From: Melastoma dodecandrum
Lineage: Eukaryota; Streptophyta; Magnoliopsida; Myrtales; Melastomataceae
Direction: 5' to 3'
Assembly: GCA_029817715.1 (NCBI GenBank)
Contig: JARUPY010000088.1
Location: forward strand, 186,001 to 250,000
Length of the DNA: 64,000 nt
How positions within the stretch are numbered: position 1 is the first letter of the stretch; the number at the start of each line of letters is the position of its first letter. The notes under the pieces are model-generated. The model ran no database searches, was not told where the DNA came from, and was given only the letters and a program-made list of their open reading frames with translations. Below, piece after piece: positions 47,128 to 58,584 of this stretch. Made by a program: the position numbers and the translations under genes.

Positions 47128-49269
47128 TTATATTTGCAGCTGACCTACCACTGATAATTCCTTGCTGGACGTTTCGACTTTCTTTCCTTTTTCAGTCATA
47201 TCCGAAATTGTATTGAACGCAACGTGATGATCGCCGCGCATTCCAGAATTGTAATACCTTGACGTTGATGGCCCAGTTTCTTCCACGACAAGCAGTCTCT
47301 TGCGTTTTTCGTTGCCGTGAGGGAATGGCAACGCAAACCCATCACTCAAAGCGCCGCGTTCTAACGCGACGGTCAAGTCTTGTATGGATGTCCGTACGTG
47401 CGCGTAAGCGGCATCTGTCTTGCATCCAAGATAACATAAACGGCGACAAGCGTTCGTTAGAATTCCTTGTCGGAACTCTGCAGAATTGAAGCTGTAAGCC
47501 GACCCATCCGTCGCGGCCCCATGCGAATCCCGAGCTCCTTTGGTCCAACGGTGAAGCACGAGCCCCGGTGAGATGCACTTCATGCCCTCGACCTTCATAA
47601 TGTGAAATAAATGTGCGCAAGGAAGGCCGTATGTCTCGAAGTGAAGACAGCTGCAGCTCAACGCATGACGATCTTTTGATGAAAACACCTCAGCACCAGA
47701 AATGTCGTTGTCGTAACATCGTAATCGAAAAACTCGATTGACATTTCCATCGATAGTTCCCTCAACGAAAAATAGTGCTTCCCGGAGGATCTGCAACTGC
47801 ACCTTCCGAAACGACGTAAGGGTGTATATCCGACTCGCGTGAACCTCGAGGCTACGCAGCATAGTTCGCAACTCGTACGCTTTTACGGCCGAATTGTAAT
47901 CCTCCATACTTTCCTTATGTCGTAAATCTGTCACTGCTCGTTCGTAGTGATGTAAGAATTCGTGCACCTTGTGCGTAGCCTTCAAGTATCCCTTCATGAA
48001 GGCGTGCATCCGCTCGCAACGCTGGGTGCTACGCAGCTCGGCCCAAAAATGACCTTAGCAATAGGTCAACCACCACATTTGTCTACATTCGTACAGCTGA
48101 TTTAGCCATCTACGGTTCACCGAGCCAGTGTCCTTCAACATTTCGTCCCACTCTTGCTCGACATCGTCGCTGAAATTTGAGTTGTACATGAAGGAGCAGA
48201 TCGTTCGACGCAGCGCAGGATCGTGCACCCGACGGACAATATTCCGGCTCATATGCCAAAGGCAGAGACGATGCCTTGCCGTTGGCCAAGTTTCTCGCAC
48301 CGCCGCAATCATCGCTCTATCTGCGTCGGTGACAACACTTATTGGTATCTTGGATCTCATAACCTCGGAATGAGTACGTAACAGCCACCTGTAATCCTCT
48401 GCCGTCTCCGATAGCATTAGTGCCGCCCCGAAGACAATAGTCTGATGGTGGTGGTTCACGCCGACAAGGACGACCATCTGCATCCCATAAGAGTTTGTCT
48501 TGAAGGTCGAATCAAGAGCGACGACGTCGCCGAATGTTCCGTAATCCAGCTTCGATTTCGAGTCCGACCAGTACATACGCACGATTTCGCCAGCCGCCAC
48601 GGATGTCACTAATGACATGCCTTCATCGCACCCCTGTCTGGACAGTAGGTAAGCATATCCTGTTTCAAACCTTCTGTAATTGTCAGCCCCTTCATCCCTT
48701 AGCTTACGATTATTCAGGTCCTTAAGCAAGAAGCCCACGCGATCGTGCCCTCCAGAAGCGTAAACCAGCAGCCGCATTATTTCGCACTGCCTGAAGCCCA
48801 CGCTTAACATTGTCTTCACGACAGCCATGTCCTCGTCCGACACAGATCGACGCTCCCGCATGAAACATGACAGAGGCCCAGGCACCAACTCGTGATTGTG
48901 GTTCAAATTCGCTGCCACGATGCTCCATCGGCCATTATAGTCTACAGTGGTTCTAACTCCACATGGGCAGCCTGTCCTCGTCGACGCCCTAACCCGCGAT
49001 GGCAGATTAATAGTGGACCTACGTCTCGGAAGGCCCTCGCGCGAGCAAACCCAGCTATGCATTACAGACTCCCCGTCTCGCCTACGTCTTCTGTCCCTTT
49101 TCCGAGTAGAAAATCCGTGAACTAACCCATACATCCTAAAAAGTTGTCCCACCTCCGCTGCGGAATGGAAGGTCGACTCCATAAGCTTTTCCTCTGTCAT
49201 ACCCGAAATGATCCTCATAAACTCCGCCGTATCATCGTCGGATGCCATATCTGGAAAACCCCAAGCCAA
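47128..49269 (-). pseudogene. MULE transposase (FAR1 + MULE + SWIM domains), one stop codon
   Basis: A single long frame of about 714 codons interrupted by one TAA at 48055-48057. The N-terminal FAR1-type zinc domain has CPCGVRTTV and NHNHELV. The MULE DDE-type domain has VVALDSTFKTN, then VVTDADRAMIAAV, then CLWHMSRN. The C-terminal SWIM zinc finger has CSCLHFETYGLPCAHLFHI (CxC...CxH). This is the architecture of FHY3/FAR1 transcription factors and the Mutator-type transposases from which they arose. Terminal repeats and the target duplication show it is a transposon gene here. Start at 49269 (MAWGFPDMASDD); the ATG at 49248 is an alternative. It ends at 47128, after a poorly conserved tail. 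Confidence 0.9.
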
Positions 49270-49854
49270 TATTGCCCGGCCACAGGATCAGCAGCCTGCA
49301 CGTTTTCCTGCGAATGCTTGTGAGGTCACCAAGGGTTTCTGCATCAAACGCAAAACCAATCAAACAAAAATTTTACGATCAAAGGCAAAACCACCCGGAA
49401 GTTACTGCACAACGGGGAGTTACTGCACTACGGAAGACGATCTTATCCAACCCCAGGAGTTTAAACTTTAATATTCCCCCACCAACCACTTCCAAAGAAC
49501 ATGGGGGGACGTCAACCGCTCTGACTGATCGCATTAACTTCCCGGGTGAAGAGCTTCCATATTAATCTCGGCCAGGCATTAACTTACCGGGTGAAAACCG
49601 TCTATCATAATCTCGTCTTGAACCCTCAACATACCAGCCAGCCATGGGGATGATGCTGTGTGGCCATGAAAGAAGAAGAAAAAAAGCTTTTAGTATGGAA
49701 GCCGTCGTTAGGGGCAAATTGATAATATCACTATCACGGCAGGTTCGGAATGAGGCACGGAAGGAGTAAACAGACCCTTTTAGTACATTTTGCAATTATT
49801 AGTAATGTACTAATACTGTAGTTAGTACATTGTACTACAACTAACTATTTTTTA

Positions 49855-50740
49855 CTAGTACACTAGTACAGTGTACATATGTACATTGTACTAATAGTCA
49901 CTGTTCCTGTTTCGTACCAACTAGTACACTAGTACAGTGTATATATGTACATTGTACTAATAGTCACTGTTCCTGTTTCGTACCAACTAGTACACTAGTA
50001 CAGTGTACATATGTACATTGTACTAATAGTCACTGTTCCTGTTTCGTACCAACTAGTACACTAGTACAGTGTACATATGTACATTGTACTAATAGTCACT
50101 GTTCCTGTTTCGTACCAACTAGTACACTAGTACAGTGTACATATGTACATTGTACTAATAGTCACTGTTCCTATTTCGTACCAACTAGTAAACTAGTACA
50201 GTGTACATATGTACATTGTACTAATAGTCACTGTTCCTGTTTCGTACCAACTAGTACACTAGTACAGTGTACATATGTACATTGTACTAATAGTCATTGT
50301 TCCTGTTTTGTACCAACTAGTACACTAGTACACTGTACATATGTACACTGTACTAAACGTTACTGTTCCTGTTTCGTACCAACTAGTACACTAGTACAGT
50401 GTACATATGTACAGTGTACTAACGATTACTGTTCCTGTTTCGTACCAACTAGTACACTAGTACACTGTACATATGTACACTGTACTAAACGTTACTGTTC
50501 CTGTTTCGTACCAACTAGTACACTTGTACATTACTAGTACAAGAACAGTTCCCATTAGTACATTGTACTAATCATTACTAGTACAAGAACAGTTCCACTT
50601 AGTACACTGTACTAACTACAGTGTTAGTACATTATTAGTAATTTCAAAATGTACTAACCGAATTAGTACATTGTACTAATTTTGGGTCGAAATTAGTACA
50701 AACCACGTAACGTGCCGTTAACGGCACATTAGCCGCGTCC
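49855..50740. repeat. Right terminal inverted repeat with ten 66-bp subterminal repeats
   Basis: Reverse complement of the left terminus. The gtaccaa core is at 49914, 49980, 50046, 50112, 50178, 50244, 50310, 50376, 50442 and 50508, exactly 66 bp apart. The tip palindrome is at 50712-50727. Confidence 0.95.
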
Positions 50741-50951
50741 ATTATTTAGACTTAAAATTGATGTCTACTAATAATTCCTAATCCCTCTGCTCACCTCACC
50801 TTGTCCAACACCCTCCTCCTAATCTCTCCTTCGAGTTTCCCCGGCGTCAGTTTGTCTCCCGACTTCTCCAGCATACTCGTCGTCATCTCCAGGTTCTGAT
50901 TTATGTACTCCAGCTGGACTCCCGAACCTACCTCTGTCTTCTCTCCGCTTG

Positions 50952-52688
50952 CTATTTCTTCCTTCCCCTCCTCTTTTCCGGAGTGTTCATCCCCTGCTGT
51001 CCTCCGTTCAAATCCGGCAGCCTCCAGCTTCCCGTTTGATCACCAGCAGCCGGATATCCATTCGTTCCGACCACAGCTGCCTGATCAGATTTCCGTTTCC
51101 TGCCTCTCCTCCTCCCACCCCTATAAGAAGCATCATGAAAATCCTCCTCCTGGTCACATACACCTCATGAGAGCTCTGGTCATGGAATAAATATCTCCGG
51201 AGTTTATAGAAGAACCAGTCAATTGCATGAATTTTGTCACTTCCACTGGGATACGAGCAATCCAGGGCAAGCGAGCCAACATCAGAGAAGAACTCAGCTG
51301 GGGTAACTTCTTGATGGATCGGGAGGAGGATACTCAAACTTCTTGGGATGTAGCCTCAGCAACTTGTTCCTTGTACACTTAACAAGTGCAGGAGAACCAA
51401 CAAACCCGTTTACAGGAACTCTGACAAACACCTCTTCCCAAGAGTCATGGGAGCATGCATTTTTTCCCGTTTCACCAGCCAGCTCCTTATTCACGTAACT
51501 GATGTAGGGATATGACAAGTACTTGCTCTTTTTCTTCATCTAGACTCCGAGCCCATCTCGCTTTTCTCGTCGATAAACCCGTCACTATTCAATGGGGAAG
51601 GAGGCAAGCTGCCAGTGTCAATGGCTTCTACTCCCCCAATTCCAGTTTCTCCAACGCCGACTTTCATTTTTTGGGAGCTTTTCTTCCATCCAGTAGAGCG
51701 CTTTCTTGGAATCTCATTCGTATCATCCTCCAGATCAGCTTCTGGAAGGAGGAGATGCATCGAATTATTTTCATGTCCAGTCGAACTATAGAAGGCCGAC
51801 AGATAGTTCTTCATCACCACGAAATCAAGCACATCTGGCCTGGTCAAACTCACTGCTAGGAACTTAAGCTTCAGAAGAAATTCTCCAGGTTCGAACAAGA
51901 TCCTAGAATATTCACCAAACTCAACCAACAAAGAGTTCACATCGTTTTCCCTTTCCAATGTCAGTTTCTCCATCAAACGCTTCCCGAATTCATGCACAGC
52001 CTTTTCAACAGCTCCAGTGAAACTTCTGGACTTGTTCTGCTTTGCCACTTCAGCAAAGTTCTTACGGAAAGACTTCAACTGGGACGTGAGACACCACGAT
52101 ACATGGATACTACCCAAGTATGTGACCAGTAGGCCACCACGGTTAGCCTCCATGGTATCAACAGATGCATCCAACGGATTGAGGATCTTCCCAGGCCACC
52201 ATGATTGACTTTTAGTCTTGATCCATACGACATCGCCGACGGAAAAGCTGCCACGTTCATCATTTTCCTCATCCATTCCCAAGTCCTCATCCTTCATAGC
52301 ATAATGGAGACCAGAACACTTGGAGGCAGGGCCGGAGAACTCAACGAATAGCGAAATGCCGTCTCCAGACACTTCTATATTGTCAATCAAGCCATCTTCA
52401 CCCAAACATTGATTGTTGCCAACTTTAAAATCCTCGTCCAACAAGACACTCTTCTCATAACCCAACAGCTCGCCTAGGTCGCAGCCCAAGTTTTCCGTGG
52501 AGGCTGCTGCACCAGTATCATCAGCTGTCACATTCAAGACTAAATCCGCGGCAGTACCCGGTGCAGAACCAAACCGTAAATCCCCTTCTCTCAACATTAC
52601 CTAGTCCTGGGCAAACATATGCCCAACCCCGATATTTTCATCAGCCATCTTGCCTGTAACATCACGGAAGCCAACACCGAAACCGCCT
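50952..52688 (-). pseudogene. PWWP-domain gene, copy P5, most complete copy
   Basis: A 353-codon frame runs from MLREGDLRFG (52597) to 51536. It has the PWWP domain (FSVGDVVWIKTKSQSWWPG), NRGGLLVTYLGSIHVSW and the following helical region (SFTGAVEKAVHEFGKRLMEK). The sequence continues as MKKKSKYLSYPYISYV in another frame (51539-51294), then shifts again near 51307 and at a 20-bp deletion near 51155 relative to P1. As in P2, a TAG precedes MLREGDL. Coding upstream of that is cut by an insertion at 52689. A chromatin-associated PWWP protein is the ancestral function. Expression as a truncated 353-aa protein is possible. Confidence 0.8.
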
Positions 52689-54007
52689 GGTCGCCAGTAA
52701 GTAATTGAAAAAATACAATGGAATGCAAACGTTTTTACACAAAGTAAAGAATACTTACAGCCATAAAATAAAAATAAGGACAGTGGTAAGGTCGTAGACT
52801 ACTGTCCTCCGTAGACTTGGAGCGGGGTCGTAGACTTGGAGCGGGGACGTAGACTTGAACGACGAAAGGGGTCGTGGACTTGACGCTAGGCACTCCGGAC
52901 TCGAGAATCTGGTCAGCGTAGCCGTGGACCTGGTGGCAGAGCGCTGTAGACTTGCACTCCTCGAGTAGCAGGACTTAGCTGCTGGGCTTGGTGGACGGAC
53001 TGTGGTCGAATGTAAAGGCGGACGTGAATACCAAGATTACGGTGGCTGACCCTGGTGGCGGTGTCGAAGGTGGAGAAGTGTACCGGGACTACGGTTGCTC
53101 GTCCTGGCGTTGGAATCGAAGGCGGAGAAGTGTACCGGGACTACGGTTGCTCGTCCTAGCGTTGGAGTCGAAGGCGGAGAGTTATTACCGGATCTACGGT
53201 TGCTCACTCTGATGGTTGAGGTGAAGACCAATGAAACCTTAGGGGTTTCGCCCAGGTCGGGAAATCCTAACAACTAAACTAAGGGGTGACGAGTAAGATA
53301 AGCTTCTATTGGCTGATTTGATCGTTATTTTCAAGAAAGACCTTCCCCCTTTTTATATTAAATCTTGTGGCGTCCGGGGTGTTTGACACGTTCTCCAATA
53401 ATCTCTCCAGGTCGTGGCTCTCTCAAACAACCTCCAAAAATCTCGGAATCGGTTTGATCTCAGATTTGGGCCGTAGACATGGACCGTAGACAATGTATGA
53501 CACGTCCTTAGGATATTTTACCAGGTCGTGGTCATCTCAATCCACTTCCTAGAATCTTGGGAACAACATGATCCTGGTAAACGTCACGTCGTAAACTTAA
53601 CGATTTCTTTTCTTAAATTAAATTAAAGAATTGGAGTCTTATCCCCAGATTTTCTCCAGCTGAAGATCTTTTCAAATAATGGGAACGTGGCCCTATAATC
53701 GTTTCTCCAAAAATCTCGAAGTCAAGATCTTTTCTGATTCTCGTAGACTCTGATCCTCGTAGACTCTGACCCTCGTAGAATCTGACCCTCGTAGACTCTA
53801 ACCCCCGTAGACTCTGACCCCACCAGTTCTTTGTAGACTTAGTACTTTCTTGGCGGGCTCACATAACGGTGGGCTTGTAAACGCTCTTAAAGACCCCTAA
53901 ACTAAAATGAGCCCAAAATTTATGTAACGATCTTGGTAGACTTGATATGGGTCGGCGAAATGGGTTTGTGCGTTTCTCATAATTAGGCCCGAGATTTTGC
54001 CATGTCA
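52689..54007. mobile_element. Unclassified insertion, 1319 bp, 8-bp direct repeats
   Basis: Interrupts the PWWP gene: aaaccgcc flanks it at 52681-52688 and 54008-54015, and P2 at about 16244-16251 has the uninterrupted single copy. It begins TGGTCGCCAG and ends CATGTCA. No matching inverted ends and no domains were found. Short repeats of gtagactctgaccc occur at 53740-53825. It may be a hAT-size (8 bp) or other non-autonomous element, or an LTR with an altered target repeat. Confidence 0.6.
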
Positions 54008-54146
54008 AAACCGCCGAAGAAGACCTGGGGTGCTCCTCCTTGGTATACTTGATATGGATCGGTGAAATGAGTTTGTGGGTTTCTCATAATCAGGCCCGAG
54101 ATTTTGCCATGTTAACACCGCCGAAGAAGGCCTGGGGTGCACCTCC
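53933..54146. repeat. 107-bp tandem duplication across the insertion edge
   Basis: Copies 53933-54039 and 54040-54146 each contain the end of the insertion plus the adjoining PWWP sequence (ccgccgaagaag...ctggggtg). The duplication therefore happened after the insertion. Confidence 0.9.
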
Positions 54147-54508
54147 TTCCAGGTTACCAGGGACCTCACCGTAACACTCCTCTTCAACGGCAGCATTATC
54201 CATTCCAACCACAGTATCATGCAAAGCTCCCCTTTTTCTACAGCAAACGGTTTCATTTAGTTCAACCCCCCAAACTCGGCAAAAAATACTCGGAGAAAAT
54301 CAGAAAAACCTACAACCCCAACCCTAGATTCTTCATCTTTAGGGTATTTTTCAAATTACAGCTCCTTCAAAGGAAGACACTAAAAAAAAAAAAATCACCC
54401 TCACATAAACTGGGACATTGAGGACATCACAAGGGCGTGAACCGAATAAAAGGTTGAAGCTTTATGACGAACCTGGCACGAACAATCCTCAACCACCCCC
54501 AACCACCC
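54147..54508. other. PWWP N-terminal/5' flank, R5 copy, with small inversion
   Basis: 54147-54256 continues the upstream PWWP coding part with frame breaks. 54257-54480 is its 5' flank. At 54480-54508 a short piece (caatcctcaaccaccccc) is the reverse complement of flank sequence at about 34333-34353, and the BOR fragment is deleted. Confidence 0.7.
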
Positions 54509-55246
54509 CCAATCAAATTGGATACCAATCAAAATCTTGTATCCTCCCCCGACCCGACATCAAGGTAAATGGCTATGTTAATTGTTTCTCAATTCTCCTC
54601 TTAACATGAGAACATCATGGATGCCACAACAGGTTCGACGTGGAGATGCCAGCCGCGGCCCATGCAGAGGTTGCTGAAGTCCATTGACGGAGAGGGAATG
54701 GAAGATAGAAATTGACTTGGTGGAGATGATTTCCCAGGTCAACAATGTCTGAACAACATACATTTCGGCCCATTTGAAGGTCCACAACATTTACAAGTAA
54801 TGTCTTTTAGTGTCAATACATCCACACACCAGAACTCGCTTTGGTAGGGTGGCAGTTTTCTCCTACCACAATTTTGCTCATCTTGGAAGAATGCATTCGA
54901 CATGAAAATAAGTTGTCCCATGCACTTTGCATGAGAAGATGCCCTCCCCCCTATCAATAATAATCTATAAAACCCTCGTGCCGACGATTCTTCAACACCT
55001 TCCTTCAATCCCACTCTTCTTCGACTTGCGTGTCTCTCGGTTTCTTTCTTTCCCATTTCATCGGCAAGATCACCGCCTTTTACTCCCTCAGAGTCCCGGG
55101 GTCGTGGTCCCCTCGGTCTATAACAGCATTAAGGTACGCTGTCATTGTTCTATCGTGTTTATGTGGCCGTGTCTGAGGAGGCTTCCTCTATCTTGAAGCA
55201 ATTCCCAATTGCTTGGCTTATTCTGTCTCTTTGGTCTGTTTAGGCA
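54509..55246. repeat. Block X, R5 copy
   Basis: Matches 35180-35890, continuing at 55246 into unique flank. Function unknown. Open stretches exist on both strands but none resembles a recognised family. Confidence 0.6.
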
Positions 55247-56834
55247 GACTTGTCTTGCTTTATGATCACGTTAGTCACGTACAACCAATCCCTTTTGGAA
55301 GGATCAAGTTGTTGATCCATGCTCTGTTTCTCATTGATGAAGAAAGGCAGGCCATTCGGTTGTGTTACTGATTTCCCCTCTTCGAGCGAGTTATTTGGCT
55401 TTGCTTTCCTTCTTTTACCAACTCCACTGCACAGCTTAGGACAGCCTTAGGAAGATTCCGAGTTTGAGACATGTGCGGACAAGAAGGTCATAGCAACGTA
55501 ATTTGTCTGGAAATGGTGAAATGACAATTTTTTATTTTTTATTTTTGGTAATTTTACACAACTGGGGGGGATTCATATCACGAGCATAATCTCTCTGAAC
55601 ATCATTCATTGGGAGTTGGGCAGCGAAAGTTAAAGAAAGAAAGAAAGACTGAGTTTGATGGATGACAATGGCATGAAGAACAGGACTCATTGCTTTTTTT
55701 TTTCTTTTCCCTTTTCATGAAATGATTCGTAAGCGTTTGATTCCCCCTCCAAGTCCAGTTGGGTCGTGATTATTCATTCAGAGCTTGCATGAAGAGTGCA
55801 AGAATTAAATTTGGTTGTGATAATGACATTGATTTGATAAATTTCCTCTATGGTGTTCCTTTTTTATCCACATTTTTAAGGCCTGAAATTATTTATATAG
55901 TGGGGGATGGCATGGAAACAAGAAAAGAGAAAGGAATCTTTGATATTACACAACAACAAAAAAAAAAAGAATTGGGGGGGGGGGGGGGGGGTGGGGGTTG
56001 ATAACGAGGTGGACTTAAAAGCATTCAACCCTTGAAGAACACAATATAACCAAGCAAAGACAGGGAGGATCAAAGGGACAAAGAATACATGAGCCTCGGG
56101 TCGGGAGGAGCTTTTCCTCCATATCAAACAAGCAAGCAAAGCATATCTCTTGTCTCCCCTTTCTTTTGTTCTTTCCTCTCTGCAAATACATAATTTAAAA
56201 AAAAAAAGGATTTCTTTCTTATTATGTGATCTAAAAGATGTAGTAGCCTTGCTTGATTGAAGCACGTAAACCAGAGGGTGTCCTGTTCCTGTCTTTGCTC
56301 AAGCACCCCCACAAGCTTCTCATTTCTTCCATGCATGAACTTTGGGTTACAGCCAAAAACCTCCCTCTTTTGATCAAATCAAAGATTGGGGATTCTTCCC
56401 CCAATCCCACAAATCTTCTCCTCGTGATGTATTGGTATATGCGAAAACCAAGCGCCAAAGTTAACTCTTGATAACCAAAAATGATATGATACTTGCTGCT
56501 CTTGCATTCAGCTTTTGTTAGTAGCAGGCATTAAGCATCCTCCCCCCCCCCCACCATCCCCTGCTTTTTGTGTGCTTTCCCTTCATTTCCTTTTTTATTC
56601 TGTCCTTTCATCTTTCCTTTCCTTTCTTTCCTTTTTTAAATTTCAATCTTCATTACAAAATTCCTCCCTGCCCAAATTCATTCTTTTCGTGCAGAAGCCA
56701 TTCTTTCGATCTTTACCTGTCATTTATTATCTGTTTTCTTTTTTTTTTTTACCTTGAATGAATGATGTGGAGGCAGGGGAATAACTCTGCTCGCCATCTG
56801 ACTAAGTGAAGAAGAGAGGAGACGAGAGAGAGAC
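55247..56834. other. Unique intergenic region upstream of the membrane protein gene
   Basis: Right flank of the duplicated region. It holds the ancestral partner of the 39.1-kb junction (55664-55704), an 18-G run at 55974-55991, pyrimidine-rich tracts near 56535-56755 and the presumed promoter and leader of the gene at 56835. No other gene is seen. Confidence 0.55.
55974..55991. repeat. Poly-G run (18 G)
   Basis: Eighteen G followed by T and five G. A homopolymer prone to length error or G-quadruplex formation. Confidence 0.85.
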
Positions 56835-58584
56835 ATGAGTTTCATGACAGCATCCTCTGAGGATTCATGGAAGCCGCTGACGACGGGCAACACCACAGTC
56901 GCGAGCTACTGGCTTAACTGGAGGGTACTTCTGTGCTCCGTTTCCTTGGTATCCTCCACAGTGTTCGGAGCATATCTGATATTGAGAAACGAAGGCTTTC
57001 TTATGCGGAGAGGAGGCGGTGGGGGTTCGCGTGGACAGGGAAGTGGGCAGTCTGATACAGAGGCAGGGAAGGAGGAGAAGGAGACACTGTACGAGGATGA
57101 GACATGGAGCCCGTGCCTCCATGGGGTTCACCCTGCCTGGCTCTTGGCCTACAGGGTGGTTTCCTTCGTCGTGCTTATGATAATGCTGGTGGTCATCTCC
57201 TTCATTGATGGCCCTACCATTTACTACTACTACACGCAGTAAGCTCAGCAGCTCCCCCGTTCATCCTCGTCCCTCCTCTTGAAAACTGTTCTTCGATCCA
57301 TCAAAGCCCTTATCCCATTTGGTTCGTTTGCAGGTGGACGTTCGTTTTGATCACGATCTATTTCGGGGTATGTGGAGCAAAATCTCTTCTTCTGATTAAT
57401 GTCTGCCCATTGCTGAAATTTCAAGTTTATGCAGCATTTTACATTGGTTGATCTGGTAACGAATTCAGCTCGGTTCGCTGCTTTCCTTCTATGGATGCTA
57501 TGAGTACCACTACAGAGCAGCTGGGGAGAAGATTGACAGTGTCGACGTTGATTCAGAGCAGGGGAGCTATACTGGCACGACACATAGTAGGCACCTGAGC
57601 CATGCCTCCATGAACACCGCGAAGAGTTCAATCAGCAATGGAGGGGCTCAGAAGACAGCGAGCAGTTGGGGTTACATCTTCCAGATACTGTTCCAGGTAG
57701 AACTTCTTGGTACATGACTGTGTTCAATAGTTGATATGAATTACCAAGAACTGATTCTGTCCATTTCCTGGTCGACAGATGAATGGGGGAGCTGTCGTTC
57801 TGACGGATTGCGTCTTCTGGTTCATCATCGTACCATTTCTCGCCATCAACAAATACAATCTAAGCATTGTAAGGAACGTGATTTTTGTGCTATCTCGGCA
57901 TCCGAAGTGATGCACGGTTGTCTCATCTCGCGTTAATTAACTTCTCTTCTGATTGCAGCTGGACATAAACATGCATTCGGTGAATGTAGTTCTGTTGCTT
58001 GGCGACACGGCTTTGAATTCTCTTGTAAGATTACGTTCTCCGGCCAAATTTATCTTGCTTTTCCTTTTTTCATTCTCTTACGTGAATCAACGAGCAACTC
58101 ACGCGAGCTTCCTTTTTGGTGTTCATTCCCAGCGGTTCCCGCTCTTTCGGATCGGCTACTTCTTCATGTGGACCGTCATCTACGTCGTATTCCAATGGAT
58201 CCTCCACGCTTGTGTCAGCATTTGGTAATCAGATCTTCCTTGTCTACCATCAACTGCTGCCTGAAGTGCTCTATTTCTTGTCGATGACGATAAGATTTGT
58301 GCTAATAAAATGCAACAGGTGGCCGTACCCATTTCTTGATCTGTCGACCGCCTTTGCTCCTCTATGGTATGCATCTATCCGTTTTCCCTTCTTTAACCCT
58401 TCTTCCTAATCAACGCATGACATTGACAAGACGACTTCTTCGACCTGTCCTGTGGGGCTTTCGAAGGTACTTCTCGGTGGCGCTGATGCATTTCCCTTGC
58501 TATGGCATATTCGCTCTAGTGATCAAGTTAAAGCACGCCCTACTAAAGAGATGGTTTCCTCAGTCTTATAAATATGCAAGATGA
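56835..58584 (+). CDS. Plant multi-pass membrane protein (rolling stone/FAR-17a-AIG1-like)
   Basis: 359 aa from eight exons: 56835-57238, 57334-57367, 57469-57696, 57779-57868, 57959-58024, 58133-58224, 58319-58366 and 58467-58584. All introns are GT-AG and phases close. About six or seven hydrophobic segments are visible, including WRVLLCSVSLVSSTVFGAYL, YRVVSFVVLMIMLVVISFI, FWFIIVPFL and YFSVALMHFPCYGIFALVI. A Gly-rich, charged loop lies between the first two, and a Ser/Gly-rich loop in exon 3. Conserved-looking features are the HPAWLL motif, LGDTALNSL and WPYPFLDLS. The layout fits the uncharacterised plant transmembrane family annotated as rolling stone-like (distantly FAR-17a/AIG1). Biochemical role is unknown. 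A second ATG four codons in (MSFM) is an alternative start. Confidence 0.85.

Larger units (their letters stand above)
41782..50740. mobile_element. Mutator-like element (Kaonashi/KI-MULE-like), 8959 bp
   Basis: Ends GGACGCGGCTAATGTGCC and its reverse complement, flanked by 9-bp duplications attattcag (41773-41781) and attatttag (50741-50749). Unit R1 has the single unfilled site attatttag at 9517-9525. Inverted termini extend roughly 0.8-0.9 kb and each contains ten 66-bp repeats. Inside are a FAR1/MULE/SWIM transposase on the minus strand and an Ulp1-like protease gene on the plus strand, the gene pair known from Kaonashi-type MULEs. Each gene has one visible nonsense codon, so this copy is probably non-autonomous but structurally complete. 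Confidence 0.92.

Noticed and set aside
47128..49269. Domesticated FHY3/FAR1 host gene
   Set aside because: It lies within perfect transposon ends with a target duplication and has a stop codon, so it is a transposase gene.
52689..54007. Solo LTR
   Set aside because: TG...CA ends are present, but the flanking direct repeat is 8 bp, not 5, and no inner LTR features or second copy support it.
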